A stretch of 64,000 nucleotides of DNA from NCBI GenBank assembly GCA_016868585.1, contig VGGR01000006.1:1-64000 (forward strand). Reading direction: 5' to 3'. Below are positions 9,049-18,341 of this stretch, one piece after another. Position 1 is the first letter of the stretch; every line of letters starts with the position of its first letter. The position numbers were made by a program, and so were the translations under genes. Source of the DNA: Bacteroidota bacterium. GTDB taxonomy: Bacteria > Bacteroidota > Bacteroidia > Chitinophagales > Chitinophagaceae. The notes below the pieces were generated by a model that made no database searches, was not told where the DNA came from, and saw only the letters and a program-made list of their open reading frames with translations.

Positions 9049-11828
9049 GATGTGCTAAGATACTGTGCCGTAAAACTTTTTTTATTCCTCTTTAATTCCT
9101 GCGGGGTTCCGGCAAATACAATTTGACCACCACCCTCTCCTGCCTCTGGCCCCATGTCGATGATCCAATCAGCGGCGCTGAGCAATGTGGTGTTATGTTC
9201 AATGACAACCACAGAATGTCCCTGCGCGATCAGCGCTTGTAGCGATTGCAATAGTTTTCCAATATCGTGAAAGTGTAAGCCGGTGGTAGGCTCATCAAAG
9301 ATGAATAAGATCTTCTGTGAGGCTTTACGATTACCCATAAATGAGGCCAATTTAACACGCTGTGCCTCTCCACCGGACAGTGTGGTTGCGGATTGTCCTA
9401 ACTTGATATAGCCTAACCCTACCTCTTGTAAGGGCAATAAGGTTCTTACCAAGGCCTTTTCGCTTGCAAAAAATTCAATAGCCTGGTCCACACTCATTTC
9501 TAACACCTGAAAGATTGACTTTTCTTTGTACGTAACCTCCAGCACTTCTTCTTTAAATCGTTTACCACCACAAGATTCACAAGTCAAGTGCACATCAGCT
9601 AAAAACTGCATTTCAATTAACTGTTCGCCCTCGCCTTTACACGTATCACAACGACCTCCATCTACATTGAAGGAAAAATGACGAGGCAGCATCCCACGCA
9701 TTATGCTAAGTGGCAGGTTAGCATACAGGTCTCGGATGGCATCATAGGCCTTTATATAAGTAACGGGATTACTTCGGGTGGATTTACCAATAGGATTTTG
9801 ATCAACCCATTCCAGTTGTGTAACCAGGTCCAGGTCTCCCGCCAAACTTGAAAAAGCACCGGGCTGCAGTGAATAGTCCCCTAAGTGCCTGAGGAGTGCA
9901 GGATAAAGAATGTGTTTTACCAAGGTAGTTTTACCACTGCCGCTCACTCCACTAATGGCGCAAAAAATCTGGAGTGGTATTTGTACATCGATCTGTTTCA
10001 GATTATGCTGACGTGCTCCTTTGATTTCAATACAACGTTTCCAACTGCGGGGTTTACGTACTACTGCTGCTACCATTTCTCCACGCAGATATTTTGCCGT
10101 TAAACTGGACTCTTTCAATATGGACTGATAATTACCTTGAGCTACCACCTCACCACCCAAATGCGAGGCCAAGGGGCCCATATCAATGATATAATCTGCC
10201 CGCTGCATGATCATGGCATCATGCTCTACTACAATAACGGTATTCCCCAACTCGCGTAATTCTTTCAATACCGTAATTAAATTTTCGGTATCCCTTGGAT
10301 GTAACCCGATTGAAGGCTCGTCCAAAATATAAAGGGAATCAGTAAGGTTGCTGCCTAAATGACGTGTTAGTTGAATTCGTTGACTTTCTCCTCCGCTAAG
10401 GGTATTGGCCAACCGATCAAGTGTTAAATAACCCAGCCCTACTTTACACAACGTAGACAAACGCGTTTTTAATTCAACCAAAATTCGTGCAGCAATTTTT
10501 TGTTCAGCAGCCGATAGCTTAGCTGCTGTATCATTTATCCAATCCAACAAAACATGAACAGGCATTCGACAACATTCACCGATATGTTTTCCCAATACTT
10601 TTACATACAAAGCTTCCTTCCTTAAGCGGTATCCCTGGCAAGTTGGACAAGTAGTTCTTCCCCGATAGCGACTTAACAGTACACGAAACTGTACCTTATA
10701 AAGATGCGCTTCCACATCCTTAAAAAAGTCATCGATTCCAAATACACCCTCTCCTCCTTTCCAAAGTGCATTCAACTGCTGAAGAGATAGATCTTCAATA
10801 GGTTTATGAATGGGGAAATCAAGTTTCTTAGCCCCTTTTACAAATTGTTGTCGCCACCAATCCATCTTCTCCCCCTTCCAAGGGGCAACCGCCCCATCAT
10901 ATACACTCAACTTTTTATTGGGGAGCACCAACTCCTCGTCGATTCCCAAAACCTGAGAAAACCCCTCACAGGTAGAGCAAGCCCCAAAGGGATTATTGAA
11001 AGAAAATAAAGCAGGAGCTGGCTCTTCAAATACGAGCCCATCTCTTTCAAATCGGTTGGAGAACAACTGCCAATGCTTTTCATTTTGCAGTAAAGCGCAA
11101 CTCCCCTCTCCCTCATTAAAAGCAGTAGCAACAGAGTCACTGATACGGTGCCAGTCGTCTTCTTCAAAATCCTTCACTATAATTCGATCGATCAACAAAT
11201 GAGTGGGATGATACTTTTTTAACTCTTTATCGGTTAGCTCCAATAATGAATCAATGGTGTGTAACGGTTCTTGTGTATGGGTCCCAAGATAAACGCGCGC
11301 GAATCCTTTTTGCTGTAGCACGCTTAACTCCTGGCGCAAAGAACGTTTAGGTTTAAAATGAAGCGTTGAACTTATGTAAAGCCGATCGCCCGGTTGGCAT
11401 TTTTTTATAGCAGCTATCACGTCTTCGATATCATCCTTACGAACCTCCTGTCCAGAGATCGGAGAAATTGTATGCCCCACCCGTGCAAAAAGCAATCTTA
11501 GGTAGTCATAAATTTCAGTCAGGCTACCCACCGTGCTTCTTGGCGTTCGGGTGATAACCTTTTGTTCAATTGCAATAGCAGGACTCAGCCCTATAATGGT
11601 ATCCACATCGGGCTTATCCATTCGATTCAAAAACTGTCGTGCATAAGCATTAAGACTTTCTGCATACCGGCGTTGCCCCTCGGCATACAACGTATCAATG
11701 GCCAGGGAAGATTTGCCGGAACCGGACACACCCGTAATCACTACTAATTTGCGACGAGGTATTTCTACTGTCACATTTTTTAAGTTGTGCATTCGTGCAC
11801 CTTTGATTAAAATGGGAGAAAGGTCCAT
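9045..11828 (-). CDS. uvrA: Excinuclease ABC subunit A
   Basis: 927 aa from the ATG at 11828; a TTG at 11858 would add ten residues but lacks support. UvrA is the DNA-damage sensor of nucleotide excision repair. Two ABC modules are visible, with Walker [10 protein letters not shown] near residue 35 and GVSGSGKTT near residue 635, and [16 protein letters not shown] signatures. Zinc-binding CxxC pairs (CSTCEG...CPTCQG and CDTCKG...CESCGG) are intact. The motif [13 protein letters not shown] and the 3' repeats are typical. It is a single gene whose partner uvrB is not in the window. Confidence 0.97.
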   Translation of the reverse strand: MDLSPILIKGARMHNLKNVTVEIPRRKLVVITGVSGSGKSSLAIDTLYAEGQRRYAESLNAYARQFLNRMDKPDVDTIIGLSPAIAIEQKVITRTPRSTVGSLTEIYDYLRLLFARVGHTISPISGQEVRKDDIEDVIAAIKKCQPGDRLYISSTLHFKPKRSLRQELSVLQQKGFARVYLGTHTQEPLHTIDSLLELTDKELKKYHPTHLLIDRIIVKDFEEDDWHRISDSVATAFNEGEGSCALLQNEKHWQLFSNRFERDGLVFEEPAPALFSFNNPFGACSTCEGFSQVLGIDEELVLPNKKLSVYDGAVAPWKGEKMDWWRQQFVKGAKKLDFPIHKPIEDLSLQQLNALWKGGEGVFGIDDFFKDVEAHLYKVQFRVLLSRYRGRTTCPTCQGYRLRKEALYVKVLGKHIGECCRMPVHVLLDWINDTAAKLSAAEQKIAARILVELKTRLSTLCKVGLGYLTLDRLANTLSGGESQRIQLTRHLGSNLTDSLYILDEPSIGLHPRDTENLITVLKELRELGNTVIVVEHDAMIMQRADYIIDMGPLASHLGGEVVAQGNYQSILKESSLTAKYLRGEMVAAVVRKPRSWKRCIEIKGARQHNLKQIDVQIPLQIFCAISGVSGSGKTTLVKHILYPALLRHLGDYSLQPGAFSSLAGDLDLVTQLEWVDQNPIGKSTRSNPVTYIKAYDAIRDLYANLPLSIMRGMLPRHFSFNVDGGRCDTCKGEGEQLIEMQFLADVHLTCESCGGKRFKEEVLEVTYKEKSIFQVLEMSVDQAIEFFASEKALVRTLLPLQEVGLGYIKLGQSATTLSGGEAQRVKLASFMGNRKASQKILFIFDEPTTGLHFHDIGKLLQSLQALIAQGHSVVVIEHNTTLLSAADWIIDMGPEAGEGGGQIVFAGTPQELKRNKKSFTAQYLSTS

Positions 11829-12054
11829 ACAGGGGGATGAGGGCGAAGGTACTGGCAATTAACATTTTATTGGCGAGGGTATGCTGAAAATTCCCACACA
11901 GAACGTTTAGATTCGAAAAAGTAAGTATATTTATCATCCGCTTTTGCGGACAAACCAAACAAACGCCTATCGTTACACTTCTACGCAAACCCGGTCGCAA
12001 AACGACCTATTATTGAAAACCCGCTGTTTCCTGACAGCGCAATGCGTAAAAGTT

Positions 12055-12636
12055 ATGCTAGCACTCTCTAAATTGACCGATCTTGAATTGATCCAGCTTT
12101 TCTGTGCGGGTAATCAGCAAGCCATGGAGTCATTGATACTCCGCCATAAGGACAAACTCTTTACTTCTATTTATTTCTTGGTTAAAGACAAATACCTGGC
12201 AGAGGATATATTTCAAGATGTGTTTATCAAAATAATTGATACGGTTCGGGCGGGCCGTTATACGGAAGAGGGAAAATTTCTTTCCTGGGCTATGCGAATT
12301 GCACACAACTGCTGCGTAGACCATTTTCGTCGTGTGAAAAGAAGCCCTGTTATCCGCACTGCAGAAAATCAGGACGTATTCGAGACCTTGAGTTTTACCG
12401 AGGAGAATGCAGAAAACAGGATTATTCGCCAGCAAAGACAAGAACGCTTGCAAACCCTTCTACAACAATTACCCGAAGACCAGCGGGAGGTAATTATACT
12501 ACGCCACTATGCGGATATGAGCTTTAAGGAAATTGCCTCATTGACCAATTGCAGCATCAACACCGCATTAGGAAGAATGCGCTACGGTTTGATCAACCTG
12601 CGTAAAATGATGACGCAGCGTCAGATCTCGTTGTAA
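12055..12636 (+). CDS. ECF-type RNA polymerase sigma factor
   Basis: 193 aa from the ATG at 12055; the longer open frame from 11944 has an N-terminus unlike the family. Region 2 is present as DKYLAEDIFQDVFIKI and an aromatic promoter-melting segment. Region 4 (LPEDQREVIILRHY ... SFKEIASLTNCSINTALGRM) is a helix-turn-helix that reads the promoter -35 region. No anti-sigma gene or FecR-like partner is next to it, so its signal is unknown. It lies convergent to the dsbD gene, with only 2 bp between stops. Confidence 0.9.
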   Translation: MLALSKLTDLELIQLFCAGNQQAMESLILRHKDKLFTSIYFLVKDKYLAEDIFQDVFIKIIDTVRAGRYTEEGKFLSWAMRIAHNCCVDHFRRVKRSPVIRTAENQDVFETLSFTEENAENRIIRQQRQERLQTLLQQLPEDQREVIILRHYADMSFKEIASLTNCSINTALGRMRYGLINLRKMMTQRQISL

Positions 12637-12638
12637 TC

Positions 12639-14588
12639 CTACTTAACTTTTTGCGTTGCATAAGCAGCAAGCCCGCATTTCAACCAATCCAAGAATGCTG
12701 TTGGATCCGGAGTGTAAAATTTAGGGAGATTCAACAATTGCTCATCAGGAGTAATAATCGCATATTGCGGTTGCGAAGTAGCCCCAAAATTTTGAATCTG
12801 AAAACTGGCCCACTTATCCCCGATTGTTTCAATTTGTTTGCGCGAACCATCCGGTAAAGTAATTATTTGTTGTTCCGCCAAGGGGAGTTTTACACGTTCA
12901 TCCACATATAGGGAAACAACTATAAAGGCATTTCGCAATAAACTGTCAACGCGAGCGTCCGTCCATACTTTCTCCTCCATTCTTCTGCAATTCACACAAG
13001 CCCATCCGGTAAAATCAATTAACACAGGTTTATCAGCCGCAGCCGCCAATGTCAACGCTTGTGCATAATCATTGTGCAAAGGGTTGAACACGGAATGCAC
13101 TTTACCCTCTCTTTCATATATGGAATAAATCAGGGGTGGCGGAAACCCGCTTATTAAATTCAGTTCGGCATATTTTGTTTTGGTAACACCAGGAGTCAAA
13201 TACAGCGTGAATAACAAAAAAAACAATAAAAAGAAGTAACGAATAATACCGCGCTTGCCACCCACCCGTTGCTGACCAATACGCAAGATCCCTGCTAAAT
13301 AAAGCGTAATGCATGCGCCGATAATAATCCAGCTACCAATAAAAATTTCTCTTTTTAGAAAACCCCACTGCTCTACCAAATCAGCATTTGATAAAAATTT
13401 AACCGCCAACCCCAGCTCAACAAATCCTAATACAATTTTTACATCAGTCATCCACCCTCCGGAACGAGGCAAGGATTGCAACCAATTTGGAAATAGAGCA
13501 AATAGGCCAAAGGGCAATCCTAATGCTAAACCAAAACCGGCGGCTCCTACGGTCAATGGCCAGGCTCCTTGTTCGGCCACTCCAACCAGCAATGTTCCCA
13601 AAATTGGACCTGTGCAAGAAAAGGACACAATGACTAAAGTGGAAGCCATGAAAAAAATACCTCCCAAGTTCCCCAAACCGGCACGGGAGTCAACACGATT
13701 GGCAAGGCCGGCGGGAAGTCCAATTTCAAATAAACCGAAGAAAGAAAGGGCAAACACAACAAATACCACAAAAAATAAAAGATTCAACCAAACATTGGTG
13801 GAGATATTATTAAATATCTCAGGACTGATGGCATTTCCGGCCACATGAAATGGAACAGTCAACAACACATAGATCAATAAAATGAATGTTCCATAAAGCA
13901 GGGCGTTGGTAATTCCTTCTTGACGAGTAGTTGATTTTTTGGTGAAAAAAGTTACGGTAACAGGTACCATTGGAAAAACACAGGGAGTCAGTAAAGCAAT
14001 CAAGCCACCCAACACACCCAGTAAAAAAATGCTCCATAAACTTTTTTGAGAAGCACCCTGATCTCCACAGGAAACAATGGGAGCAGTTAATTGTATACGC
14101 GTTCGTTTTATATTTTCTTGTTGCTGCCCTCCTTCCAACGCAACTATAAAATCGGTTGGAGTAGCCGGATATATTTCATCATCACGGCCGTATGTAAAAA
14201 GCAACTTTCCTTGCAAAGCAGCAGGTATAGTTCCCTTTATCTCTATCAAAGTGCTCCAGCTGATTTCCCCTTGTTGCCATTCTACTTCCTGTGAAAGCAC
14301 CTCACTATTGACGCGATTTGCTGGTCCCTGGTGTCTCAAGGGCTCCAGCAATAAGATAGAAGAATCGCTAAACTGAAGTTCCGCTGCTGGAACATCAAAC
14401 ACTAACTGCTGCGGCGTATAAAGTGCCCACCCCGCGTCAAGTGTAGTAGTAAAAACTAATCGATATTGTTTTGCGGCTACTTTCTCTGCACGTGCCTTCC
14501 ATATTGGATTTCCTTCACTTGAGGCCTGTCCAATAGTTGTCAGGAAATTGAATAACAGCAACCAAAGTAGAAAATAGCGCAACTGCAT
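12639..14588 (-). CDS. dsbD: Thiol:disulfide interchange protein DsbD
   Basis: 649 aa. A signal peptide (about residues 1-22) precedes a periplasmic N-terminal domain. A block of eight or so membrane helices starts near residue 185 and includes the TPCVFPMVP motif that holds a redox cysteine. The C-terminal thioredoxin-like domain has the WACVNCRRME motif near residue 530 (CxxC = C-V-N-C). DsbD moves electrons from cytoplasmic thioredoxin to the periplasm. The gene follows the small DsbD-N-like protein after 3 bp and closes the five-gene unit. Confidence 0.93.
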   Translation of the reverse strand: MQLRYFLLWLLLFNFLTTIGQASSEGNPIWKARAEKVAAKQYRLVFTTTLDAGWALYTPQQLVFDVPAAELQFSDSSILLLEPLRHQGPANRVNSEVLSQEVEWQQGEISWSTLIEIKGTIPAALQGKLLFTYGRDDEIYPATPTDFIVALEGGQQQENIKRTRIQLTAPIVSCGDQGASQKSLWSIFLLGVLGGLIALLTPCVFPMVPVTVTFFTKKSTTRQEGITNALLYGTFILLIYVLLTVPFHVAGNAISPEIFNNISTNVWLNLLFFVVFVVFALSFFGLFEIGLPAGLANRVDSRAGLGNLGGIFFMASTLVIVSFSCTGPILGTLLVGVAEQGAWPLTVGAAGFGLALGLPFGLFALFPNWLQSLPRSGGWMTDVKIVLGFVELGLAVKFLSNADLVEQWGFLKREIFIGSWIIIGACITLYLAGILRIGQQRVGGKRGIIRYFFLLFFLLFTLYLTPGVTKTKYAELNLISGFPPPLIYSIYEREGKVHSVFNPLHNDYAQALTLAAAADKPVLIDFTGWACVNCRRMEEKVWTDARVDSLLRNAFIVVSLYVDERVKLPLAEQQIITLPDGSRKQIETIGDKWASFQIQNFGATSQPQYAIITPDEQLLNLPKFYTPDPTAFLDWLKCGLAAYATQKVK

Positions 14589-14591
14589 CGG

Positions 14592-15041
14592 TTACTTTAA
14601 AGGGATGGCAAAAGGTATTTTCTTGGGAGGAAGACATTTTTCATCGTCACAGGTTTGGTACTCAACGGTACCAGACAAGGCCGTTTTTACCTTTGCCTTC
14701 AACTCCACCACCTGAACAAAACTAACCTGGGTAGAGTACTGGTGTGCCGTAACGCCCAATATGGCATCCCTGTAACGTTCCATTTTACCTACTTCACGAA
14801 TTTTCCCCTTCAATTGAATCAATGGATTTTTATTCCATACAAATTCGGTTGGTATGGCAATGGCATCTGCCGGTTGTTGTTGAGAATAGAGATGCCATCC
14901 GGAAGCGATGGTTGCTTTCATTTCTATTTCAAAAGTTTTGTTGCCCGATTTCTTAGCACTGAAGGTCCAGCTTACCGGGTTTGGCTGAGCAATTACTACA
15001 GTACTCCAACAAAAACCAATCAGCCAAGAAAAGAATTTCAT
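14592..15041 (-). CDS. Secreted DsbD N-terminal-domain-like protein
   Basis: 149 aa with a signal peptide (about residues 1-19, ending in VIAQ). The mature part carries a DsbD alpha-domain-like fold, with GWHLYSQ near residue 48 and the pair YQTCDDEKCLPP (C-x4-C) near residue 130. This looks like a stand-alone form of the periplasmic domain that also begins the neighbouring DsbD. It may relay electrons from DsbD to periplasmic clients, which is inference. It lies 3 bp upstream of dsbD and 10 bp downstream of purQ. Confidence 0.82.
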   Translation of the reverse strand: MKFFSWLIGFCWSTVVIAQPNPVSWTFSAKKSGNKTFEIEMKATIASGWHLYSQQQPADAIAIPTEFVWNKNPLIQLKGKIREVGKMERYRDAILGVTAHQYSTQVSFVQVVELKAKVKTALSGTVEYQTCDDEKCLPPKKIPFAIPLK

Positions 15042-15051
15042 GATTACTTTA

Positions 15052-15726
15052 TTATTTAACCAAGGCCTCCGCCATTAATAATTCTTGAAAAATCATTCTC
15101 CCATCCACATTGCCTAACGCAGCACTACAAGCCCGTTCAGGATGCGGCATCATGCCAAAAATATTTCGGCTTTCATTGCAAATACCTGCAATGTTCAAAG
15201 AAGAACCATTAGGATTAGCGGCTTCCGTAACATCGCCTTCCTCATTACAATAGGTGAAAATGAGCTGATTATTTTGCTGTAATTGACGCAACAATCCCGG
15301 AGAGCCATGGTATCGACCTTCTCCGTGCGCAATTGGGATTTTGTAGACCTTTCCGGCACGATCCTTGATGAATGTGTTTTGACAAACAAATTGTTGATTT
15401 GAATTGCGAAGAAGTGCGCCGGGTAACAAGTGCGATTCACATAAAATTTGAAACCCATTGCAGACCCCAAAAACTTTGCCTCCTTTTTGTGCAAAGGTCA
15501 CTACAGATTGCATCATGGGGCTAAAACGGGCAATGGCGCCGCAACGCAGATAATCCCCATAAGAAAAACCGCCAGGCAGCACTATACAATCTTCTGTATT
15601 AAATGCCGAGAGGTCCCAATCCTTATGCCATAACATGATTACCTCCTGCCCTAAGTCCTCTTGCAAAGCGTCACGCATGTCCGCATCGCAATTAGAACCC
15701 GGAAATACAACAACACCAAATTTCAT
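15052..15726 (-). CDS. purQ: Phosphoribosylformylglycinamidine synthase subunit PurQ
   Basis: 224 aa from the ATG at 15726; an upstream TTG at 15732 would add two residues. PurQ is the glutaminase subunit that supplies ammonia to PurL in de novo purine synthesis. The N-terminal KFGVVVFPGSNCD is typical. The catalytic cysteine is in VFGVCNGFQIL and the His-Glu pair in MPHPERA near the C-terminus. The gene sits 9 bp after a membrane protein gene and 10 bp before a secreted redox protein, an odd mixture for one operon. Confidence 0.96.
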   Translation of the reverse strand: MKFGVVVFPGSNCDADMRDALQEDLGQEVIMLWHKDWDLSAFNTEDCIVLPGGFSYGDYLRCGAIARFSPMMQSVVTFAQKGGKVFGVCNGFQILCESHLLPGALLRNSNQQFVCQNTFIKDRAGKVYKIPIAHGEGRYHGSPGLLRQLQQNNQLIFTYCNEEGDVTEAANPNGSSLNIAGICNESRNIFGMMPHPERACSAALGNVDGRMIFQELLMAEALVK

Positions 15727-15735
15727 AAGCAATAA

Positions 15736-16743
15736 TTATAGGAGCCCAAAGATAACCTTTCCACTTGAGCCCGAATACTGATTTAGTAACACAAATAAGA
15801 AGCTGATCCAAAAAAAAAGTAGCGGAAAGATCCTAAATGAGGTATAATAATAAAAGGAAGCATGATAAACTGATAAGGGGATCAATAGCACCATCCAACC
15901 CGTGAAAGGGGTTGTTGAAAATAAAGGCATCAAAAAACCAATCAGTAAAAGCACAAAGAAAACTGTCCATCCCCGACGTACCTGTATAAGCATCCGGCGA
16001 ACTTGATCCTGGATATGATAGAATCCGATTAAAAAGGGGAGAAACAAAATAGATAATAAACCCCCAAACCAGATAGGGGGCACTGAGTCAGGAAATGAAA
16101 TCGAAAAGGTAAAAAAACCCGTAAACAGGTCAAGCTGATCTGTCCAAAACAATCCAACTAGTAAAAAATAGACCGGTGAAAGCAGGCCTAAGAAAGCAAT
16201 CAGGACTTCCTGGATTTTTACCGGACGCATGATAAGAAGTGAAAAAACAAACCATAGGGCAAGCCATAGGGAAGGGGGGTAAATAAAAAAGCCCAAACCG
16301 ATGGCCAAACCACGGTTATAAAGTGGTTTTCGGATATCTGCAAGTGAATTACTTTCGAACAAGTGTGTGAGTAGAAATAATATCAAAAGATTAATAAATA
16401 ATGGTGCGCTCCAGCTGTTCCAGGCAGGCAACAAGGATGTCCCTAATAAATAAGCCATCCCAGGTAAATCAGTGGGACGGTTAGTCATACGATGTCGGTT
16501 AAAAAAATAATTGAGATAAATGGCTTGGATCAATAAAATCAAAAAGGTCAGTATAGAAAAAACAATGGGAGCAGCAGGACCTTGTGTAGCTATCCATGTA
16601 GTAAAAAAGCTAAACAAGGCGCCTTCCTCATTTGCTACCACAGGAAATGCTGGCGCTAAAAAAAGCGGAAGCTTTACCGCTATTGCAAAGAGCAGCAAGA
16701 GTAAGGGTGCATAAGGGGTCTTCTTATAAAATAGCGCAATCAA
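15736..16743 (-). CDS. Polytopic inner-membrane protein of unknown function
   Basis: 335 aa, very hydrophobic, with about ten predicted membrane helices from the N-terminus to the end. It starts at TTG 16743; no ATG or GTG is available near the N-terminus and the frame is closed a few codons further upstream. Overall size and helix pattern recall the DUF6427 membrane proteins of Bacteroidota, but this is a guess. It lies 11 bp after the secreted hypothetical gene and 9 bp before purQ, so it is part of the same transcription unit. Confidence 0.8.
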   Translation of the reverse strand: MIALFYKKTPYAPLLLLLFAIAVKLPLFLAPAFPVVANEEGALFSFFTTWIATQGPAAPIVFSILTFLILLIQAIYLNYFFNRHRMTNRPTDLPGMAYLLGTSLLPAWNSWSAPLFINLLILFLLTHLFESNSLADIRKPLYNRGLAIGLGFFIYPPSLWLALWFVFSLLIMRPVKIQEVLIAFLGLLSPVYFLLVGLFWTDQLDLFTGFFTFSISFPDSVPPIWFGGLLSILFLPFLIGFYHIQDQVRRMLIQVRRGWTVFFVLLLIGFLMPLFSTTPFTGWMVLLIPLSVYHASFYYYTSFRIFPLLFFWISFLFVLLNQYSGSSGKVIFGLL

Positions 16744-16754
16744 AACAGCAGGGA

Positions 16755-18287
16755 TTAATTATACTCAACTTTTGCAAAACAAATATACCCCCTGTACACG
16801 GTTGGGATAATCATTATTCTAGAACTCACTTGTTTTCCTTTTGCAGGCATAAATTGGTGTCCGCTATCCAAATTTTTCAAGGCTGGGTTTCTTGCCAATT
16901 GCCCCTTTGACTGGATCGTAAGATCACTTAACAATTTATCTCTCCGTTCTTGCTGATTATATAGCACATGTATTTCGCCACCCGTATTCATCAGTTGATA
17001 GGATAGTAAATCATCGGTTTCATCATCAAACTGTGATTTGTCGATTACCTGACTCCACTCTAATTCGCCAGCAGGACTAAATGATTGAATTAAAATATTA
17101 TCAGCATGATACCTGACCGCTTGCTGATTACGGGGCATACTGCCCCACCACATCCTGTTTGAGTAGGGCAAAGTATAATAATTATTCATTCCCAAAAATG
17201 GCGAGCCATATAAATAATCCCAACGGTTCCAAGTATTGACTCTTGAAGTAGTATAATAAGCCTCGCTGCCAATTAACCATCCACCATCACGCCTGGTAAT
17301 CAATTGACGAATAAAATAGTCATTAAAAGCAGTTTTAGTAGTGGCATTCCCCTTGGCCTCCTGCCGTAGTTGATCTGAAAAAGTATAAAACTGCTCTACT
17401 TGCGGCATTGAGCTGGACTTGTTATATACCATAAGGTAGTAGCCATCAATTCCGCCCCTTCGTTCCTTGCTGAAAAGAGAAGTAAGAATGTAGCGCTTAT
17501 TGTAATTGTCAATTTTGATGCGCAGGTTATCTAACCAGTTGCCAGCAATGGATAACCGATATTCCTCCAAGGTGTCAACACCAGGCTTGAGGTAAAGTAG
17601 CGAGGCATTTGAGATATTGTCGTTAAAAGTTTGCTGGAAACGTGTTAAAACAAGGGACCCTTCGTTGTCTAACTCAATATCCCCTAATTGAACAGTGCGA
17701 TCCTCAATAGGGATATGCAGCAAGTCTTTTCGGATCAAATCCATTTTGTCGTTAAAAAGAAGTGAATTTATCTTATAAAGCGCTCTATCCCTTGTGTTAA
17801 TTTTAATCACTGCGATCTTTCGTTTATCCTCACTTCCGGTAACGGCATACAAGCGATTATCTGAAGCAAACCCTATATGGGTGGTGTCTAACTCAATCAA
17901 TTCACCCACTCGCTTACCCATTCTGTCTAATTTGGCAGCCATACAGTAAATGACATTTTTCCTTTCGTATTGATAAATCATCCAAACGAATTCGGGATAA
18001 GCAAAAAAGTCTATGTTGATGGTTTTATCAGGATTGGGCAAATAACCCAGTTCTTCTTTGGCAATCACTTGCAACTCCTCGTCCATTACTGAAATCCAGC
18101 TTCGAACACGATTGTTTTTATAAAGTAAAAAATTTCCCCCTACCCTCCCCATGATTTCAAAGTTCAGACGCCTATGATCGTCCTTCTCGGCATCCGAATA
18201 AATGATACGTTGACCGAACGAGTGTTCATGTGTTAGCGTTAACGCTAAAGTTCCAGCCAGGACAAACAGTTTTGCTAGTTTTTTCAT
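16755..18287 (-). CDS. Secreted protein of unknown function
   Basis: 510 aa. A signal peptide (MKKLAKLFVLAGTLALTLT...FGQ) ends near residue 26. The rest lacks membrane helices and shows repeated short beta-strand-like patterns with aromatic and Asp/Gly turns, which could form a beta-propeller. No catalytic motif was recognised. It is the first gene of the five-gene minus-strand unit leading to purQ and dsbD. The closest description is a conserved hypothetical of Chitinophagaceae-like bacteria. Confidence 0.8.
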   Translation of the reverse strand: MKKLAKLFVLAGTLALTLTHEHSFGQRIIYSDAEKDDHRRLNFEIMGRVGGNFLLYKNNRVRSWISVMDEELQVIAKEELGYLPNPDKTINIDFFAYPEFVWMIYQYERKNVIYCMAAKLDRMGKRVGELIELDTTHIGFASDNRLYAVTGSEDKRKIAVIKINTRDRALYKINSLLFNDKMDLIRKDLLHIPIEDRTVQLGDIELDNEGSLVLTRFQQTFNDNISNASLLYLKPGVDTLEEYRLSIAGNWLDNLRIKIDNYNKRYILTSLFSKERRGGIDGYYLMVYNKSSSMPQVEQFYTFSDQLRQEAKGNATTKTAFNDYFIRQLITRRDGGWLIGSEAYYTTSRVNTWNRWDYLYGSPFLGMNNYYTLPYSNRMWWGSMPRNQQAVRYHADNILIQSFSPAGELEWSQVIDKSQFDDETDDLLSYQLMNTGGEIHVLYNQQERRDKLLSDLTIQSKGQLARNPALKNLDSGHQFMPAKGKQVSSRIMIIPTVYRGYICFAKVEYN

Positions 18288-18309
18288 AGCAATATAAAGT
18301 TACCTTGAA

Positions 18310-18337
18310 TTGATTAATAATTTTGCCTATACCTTTG
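18310..18337 (+). promoter_or_regulatory. Promoter of kup: TTG, 17 bp, TACCTTTG
   Basis: A TTG at 18310-18312 and TACCTTTG at 18330-18337 match the Bacteroidota -33 and -7 elements with a plausible gap. The -7 box ends only 4 bp before the GTG start of kup, so transcription would begin at or very near the start codon. This implies a leaderless or nearly leaderless mRNA. Confidence 0.5.
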
Positions 18338-18341
18338 TTGT

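Noticed and set aside
11938-11949. Palindrome CCGCTTTTGCGG upstream of the sigma factor
   Set aside because: Four-base arms are too short to call a site or terminator.
11944-12054. N-terminal extension of the sigma factor
   Set aside because: The 37 added residues are unlike the family; ATG at 12055 gives the usual length.
13309-13848. 179-codon open frame antisense to dsbD
   Set aside because: Low-complexity Lys/Pro/Asn-rich translation opposite membrane-helix codons of dsbD; a shadow frame.
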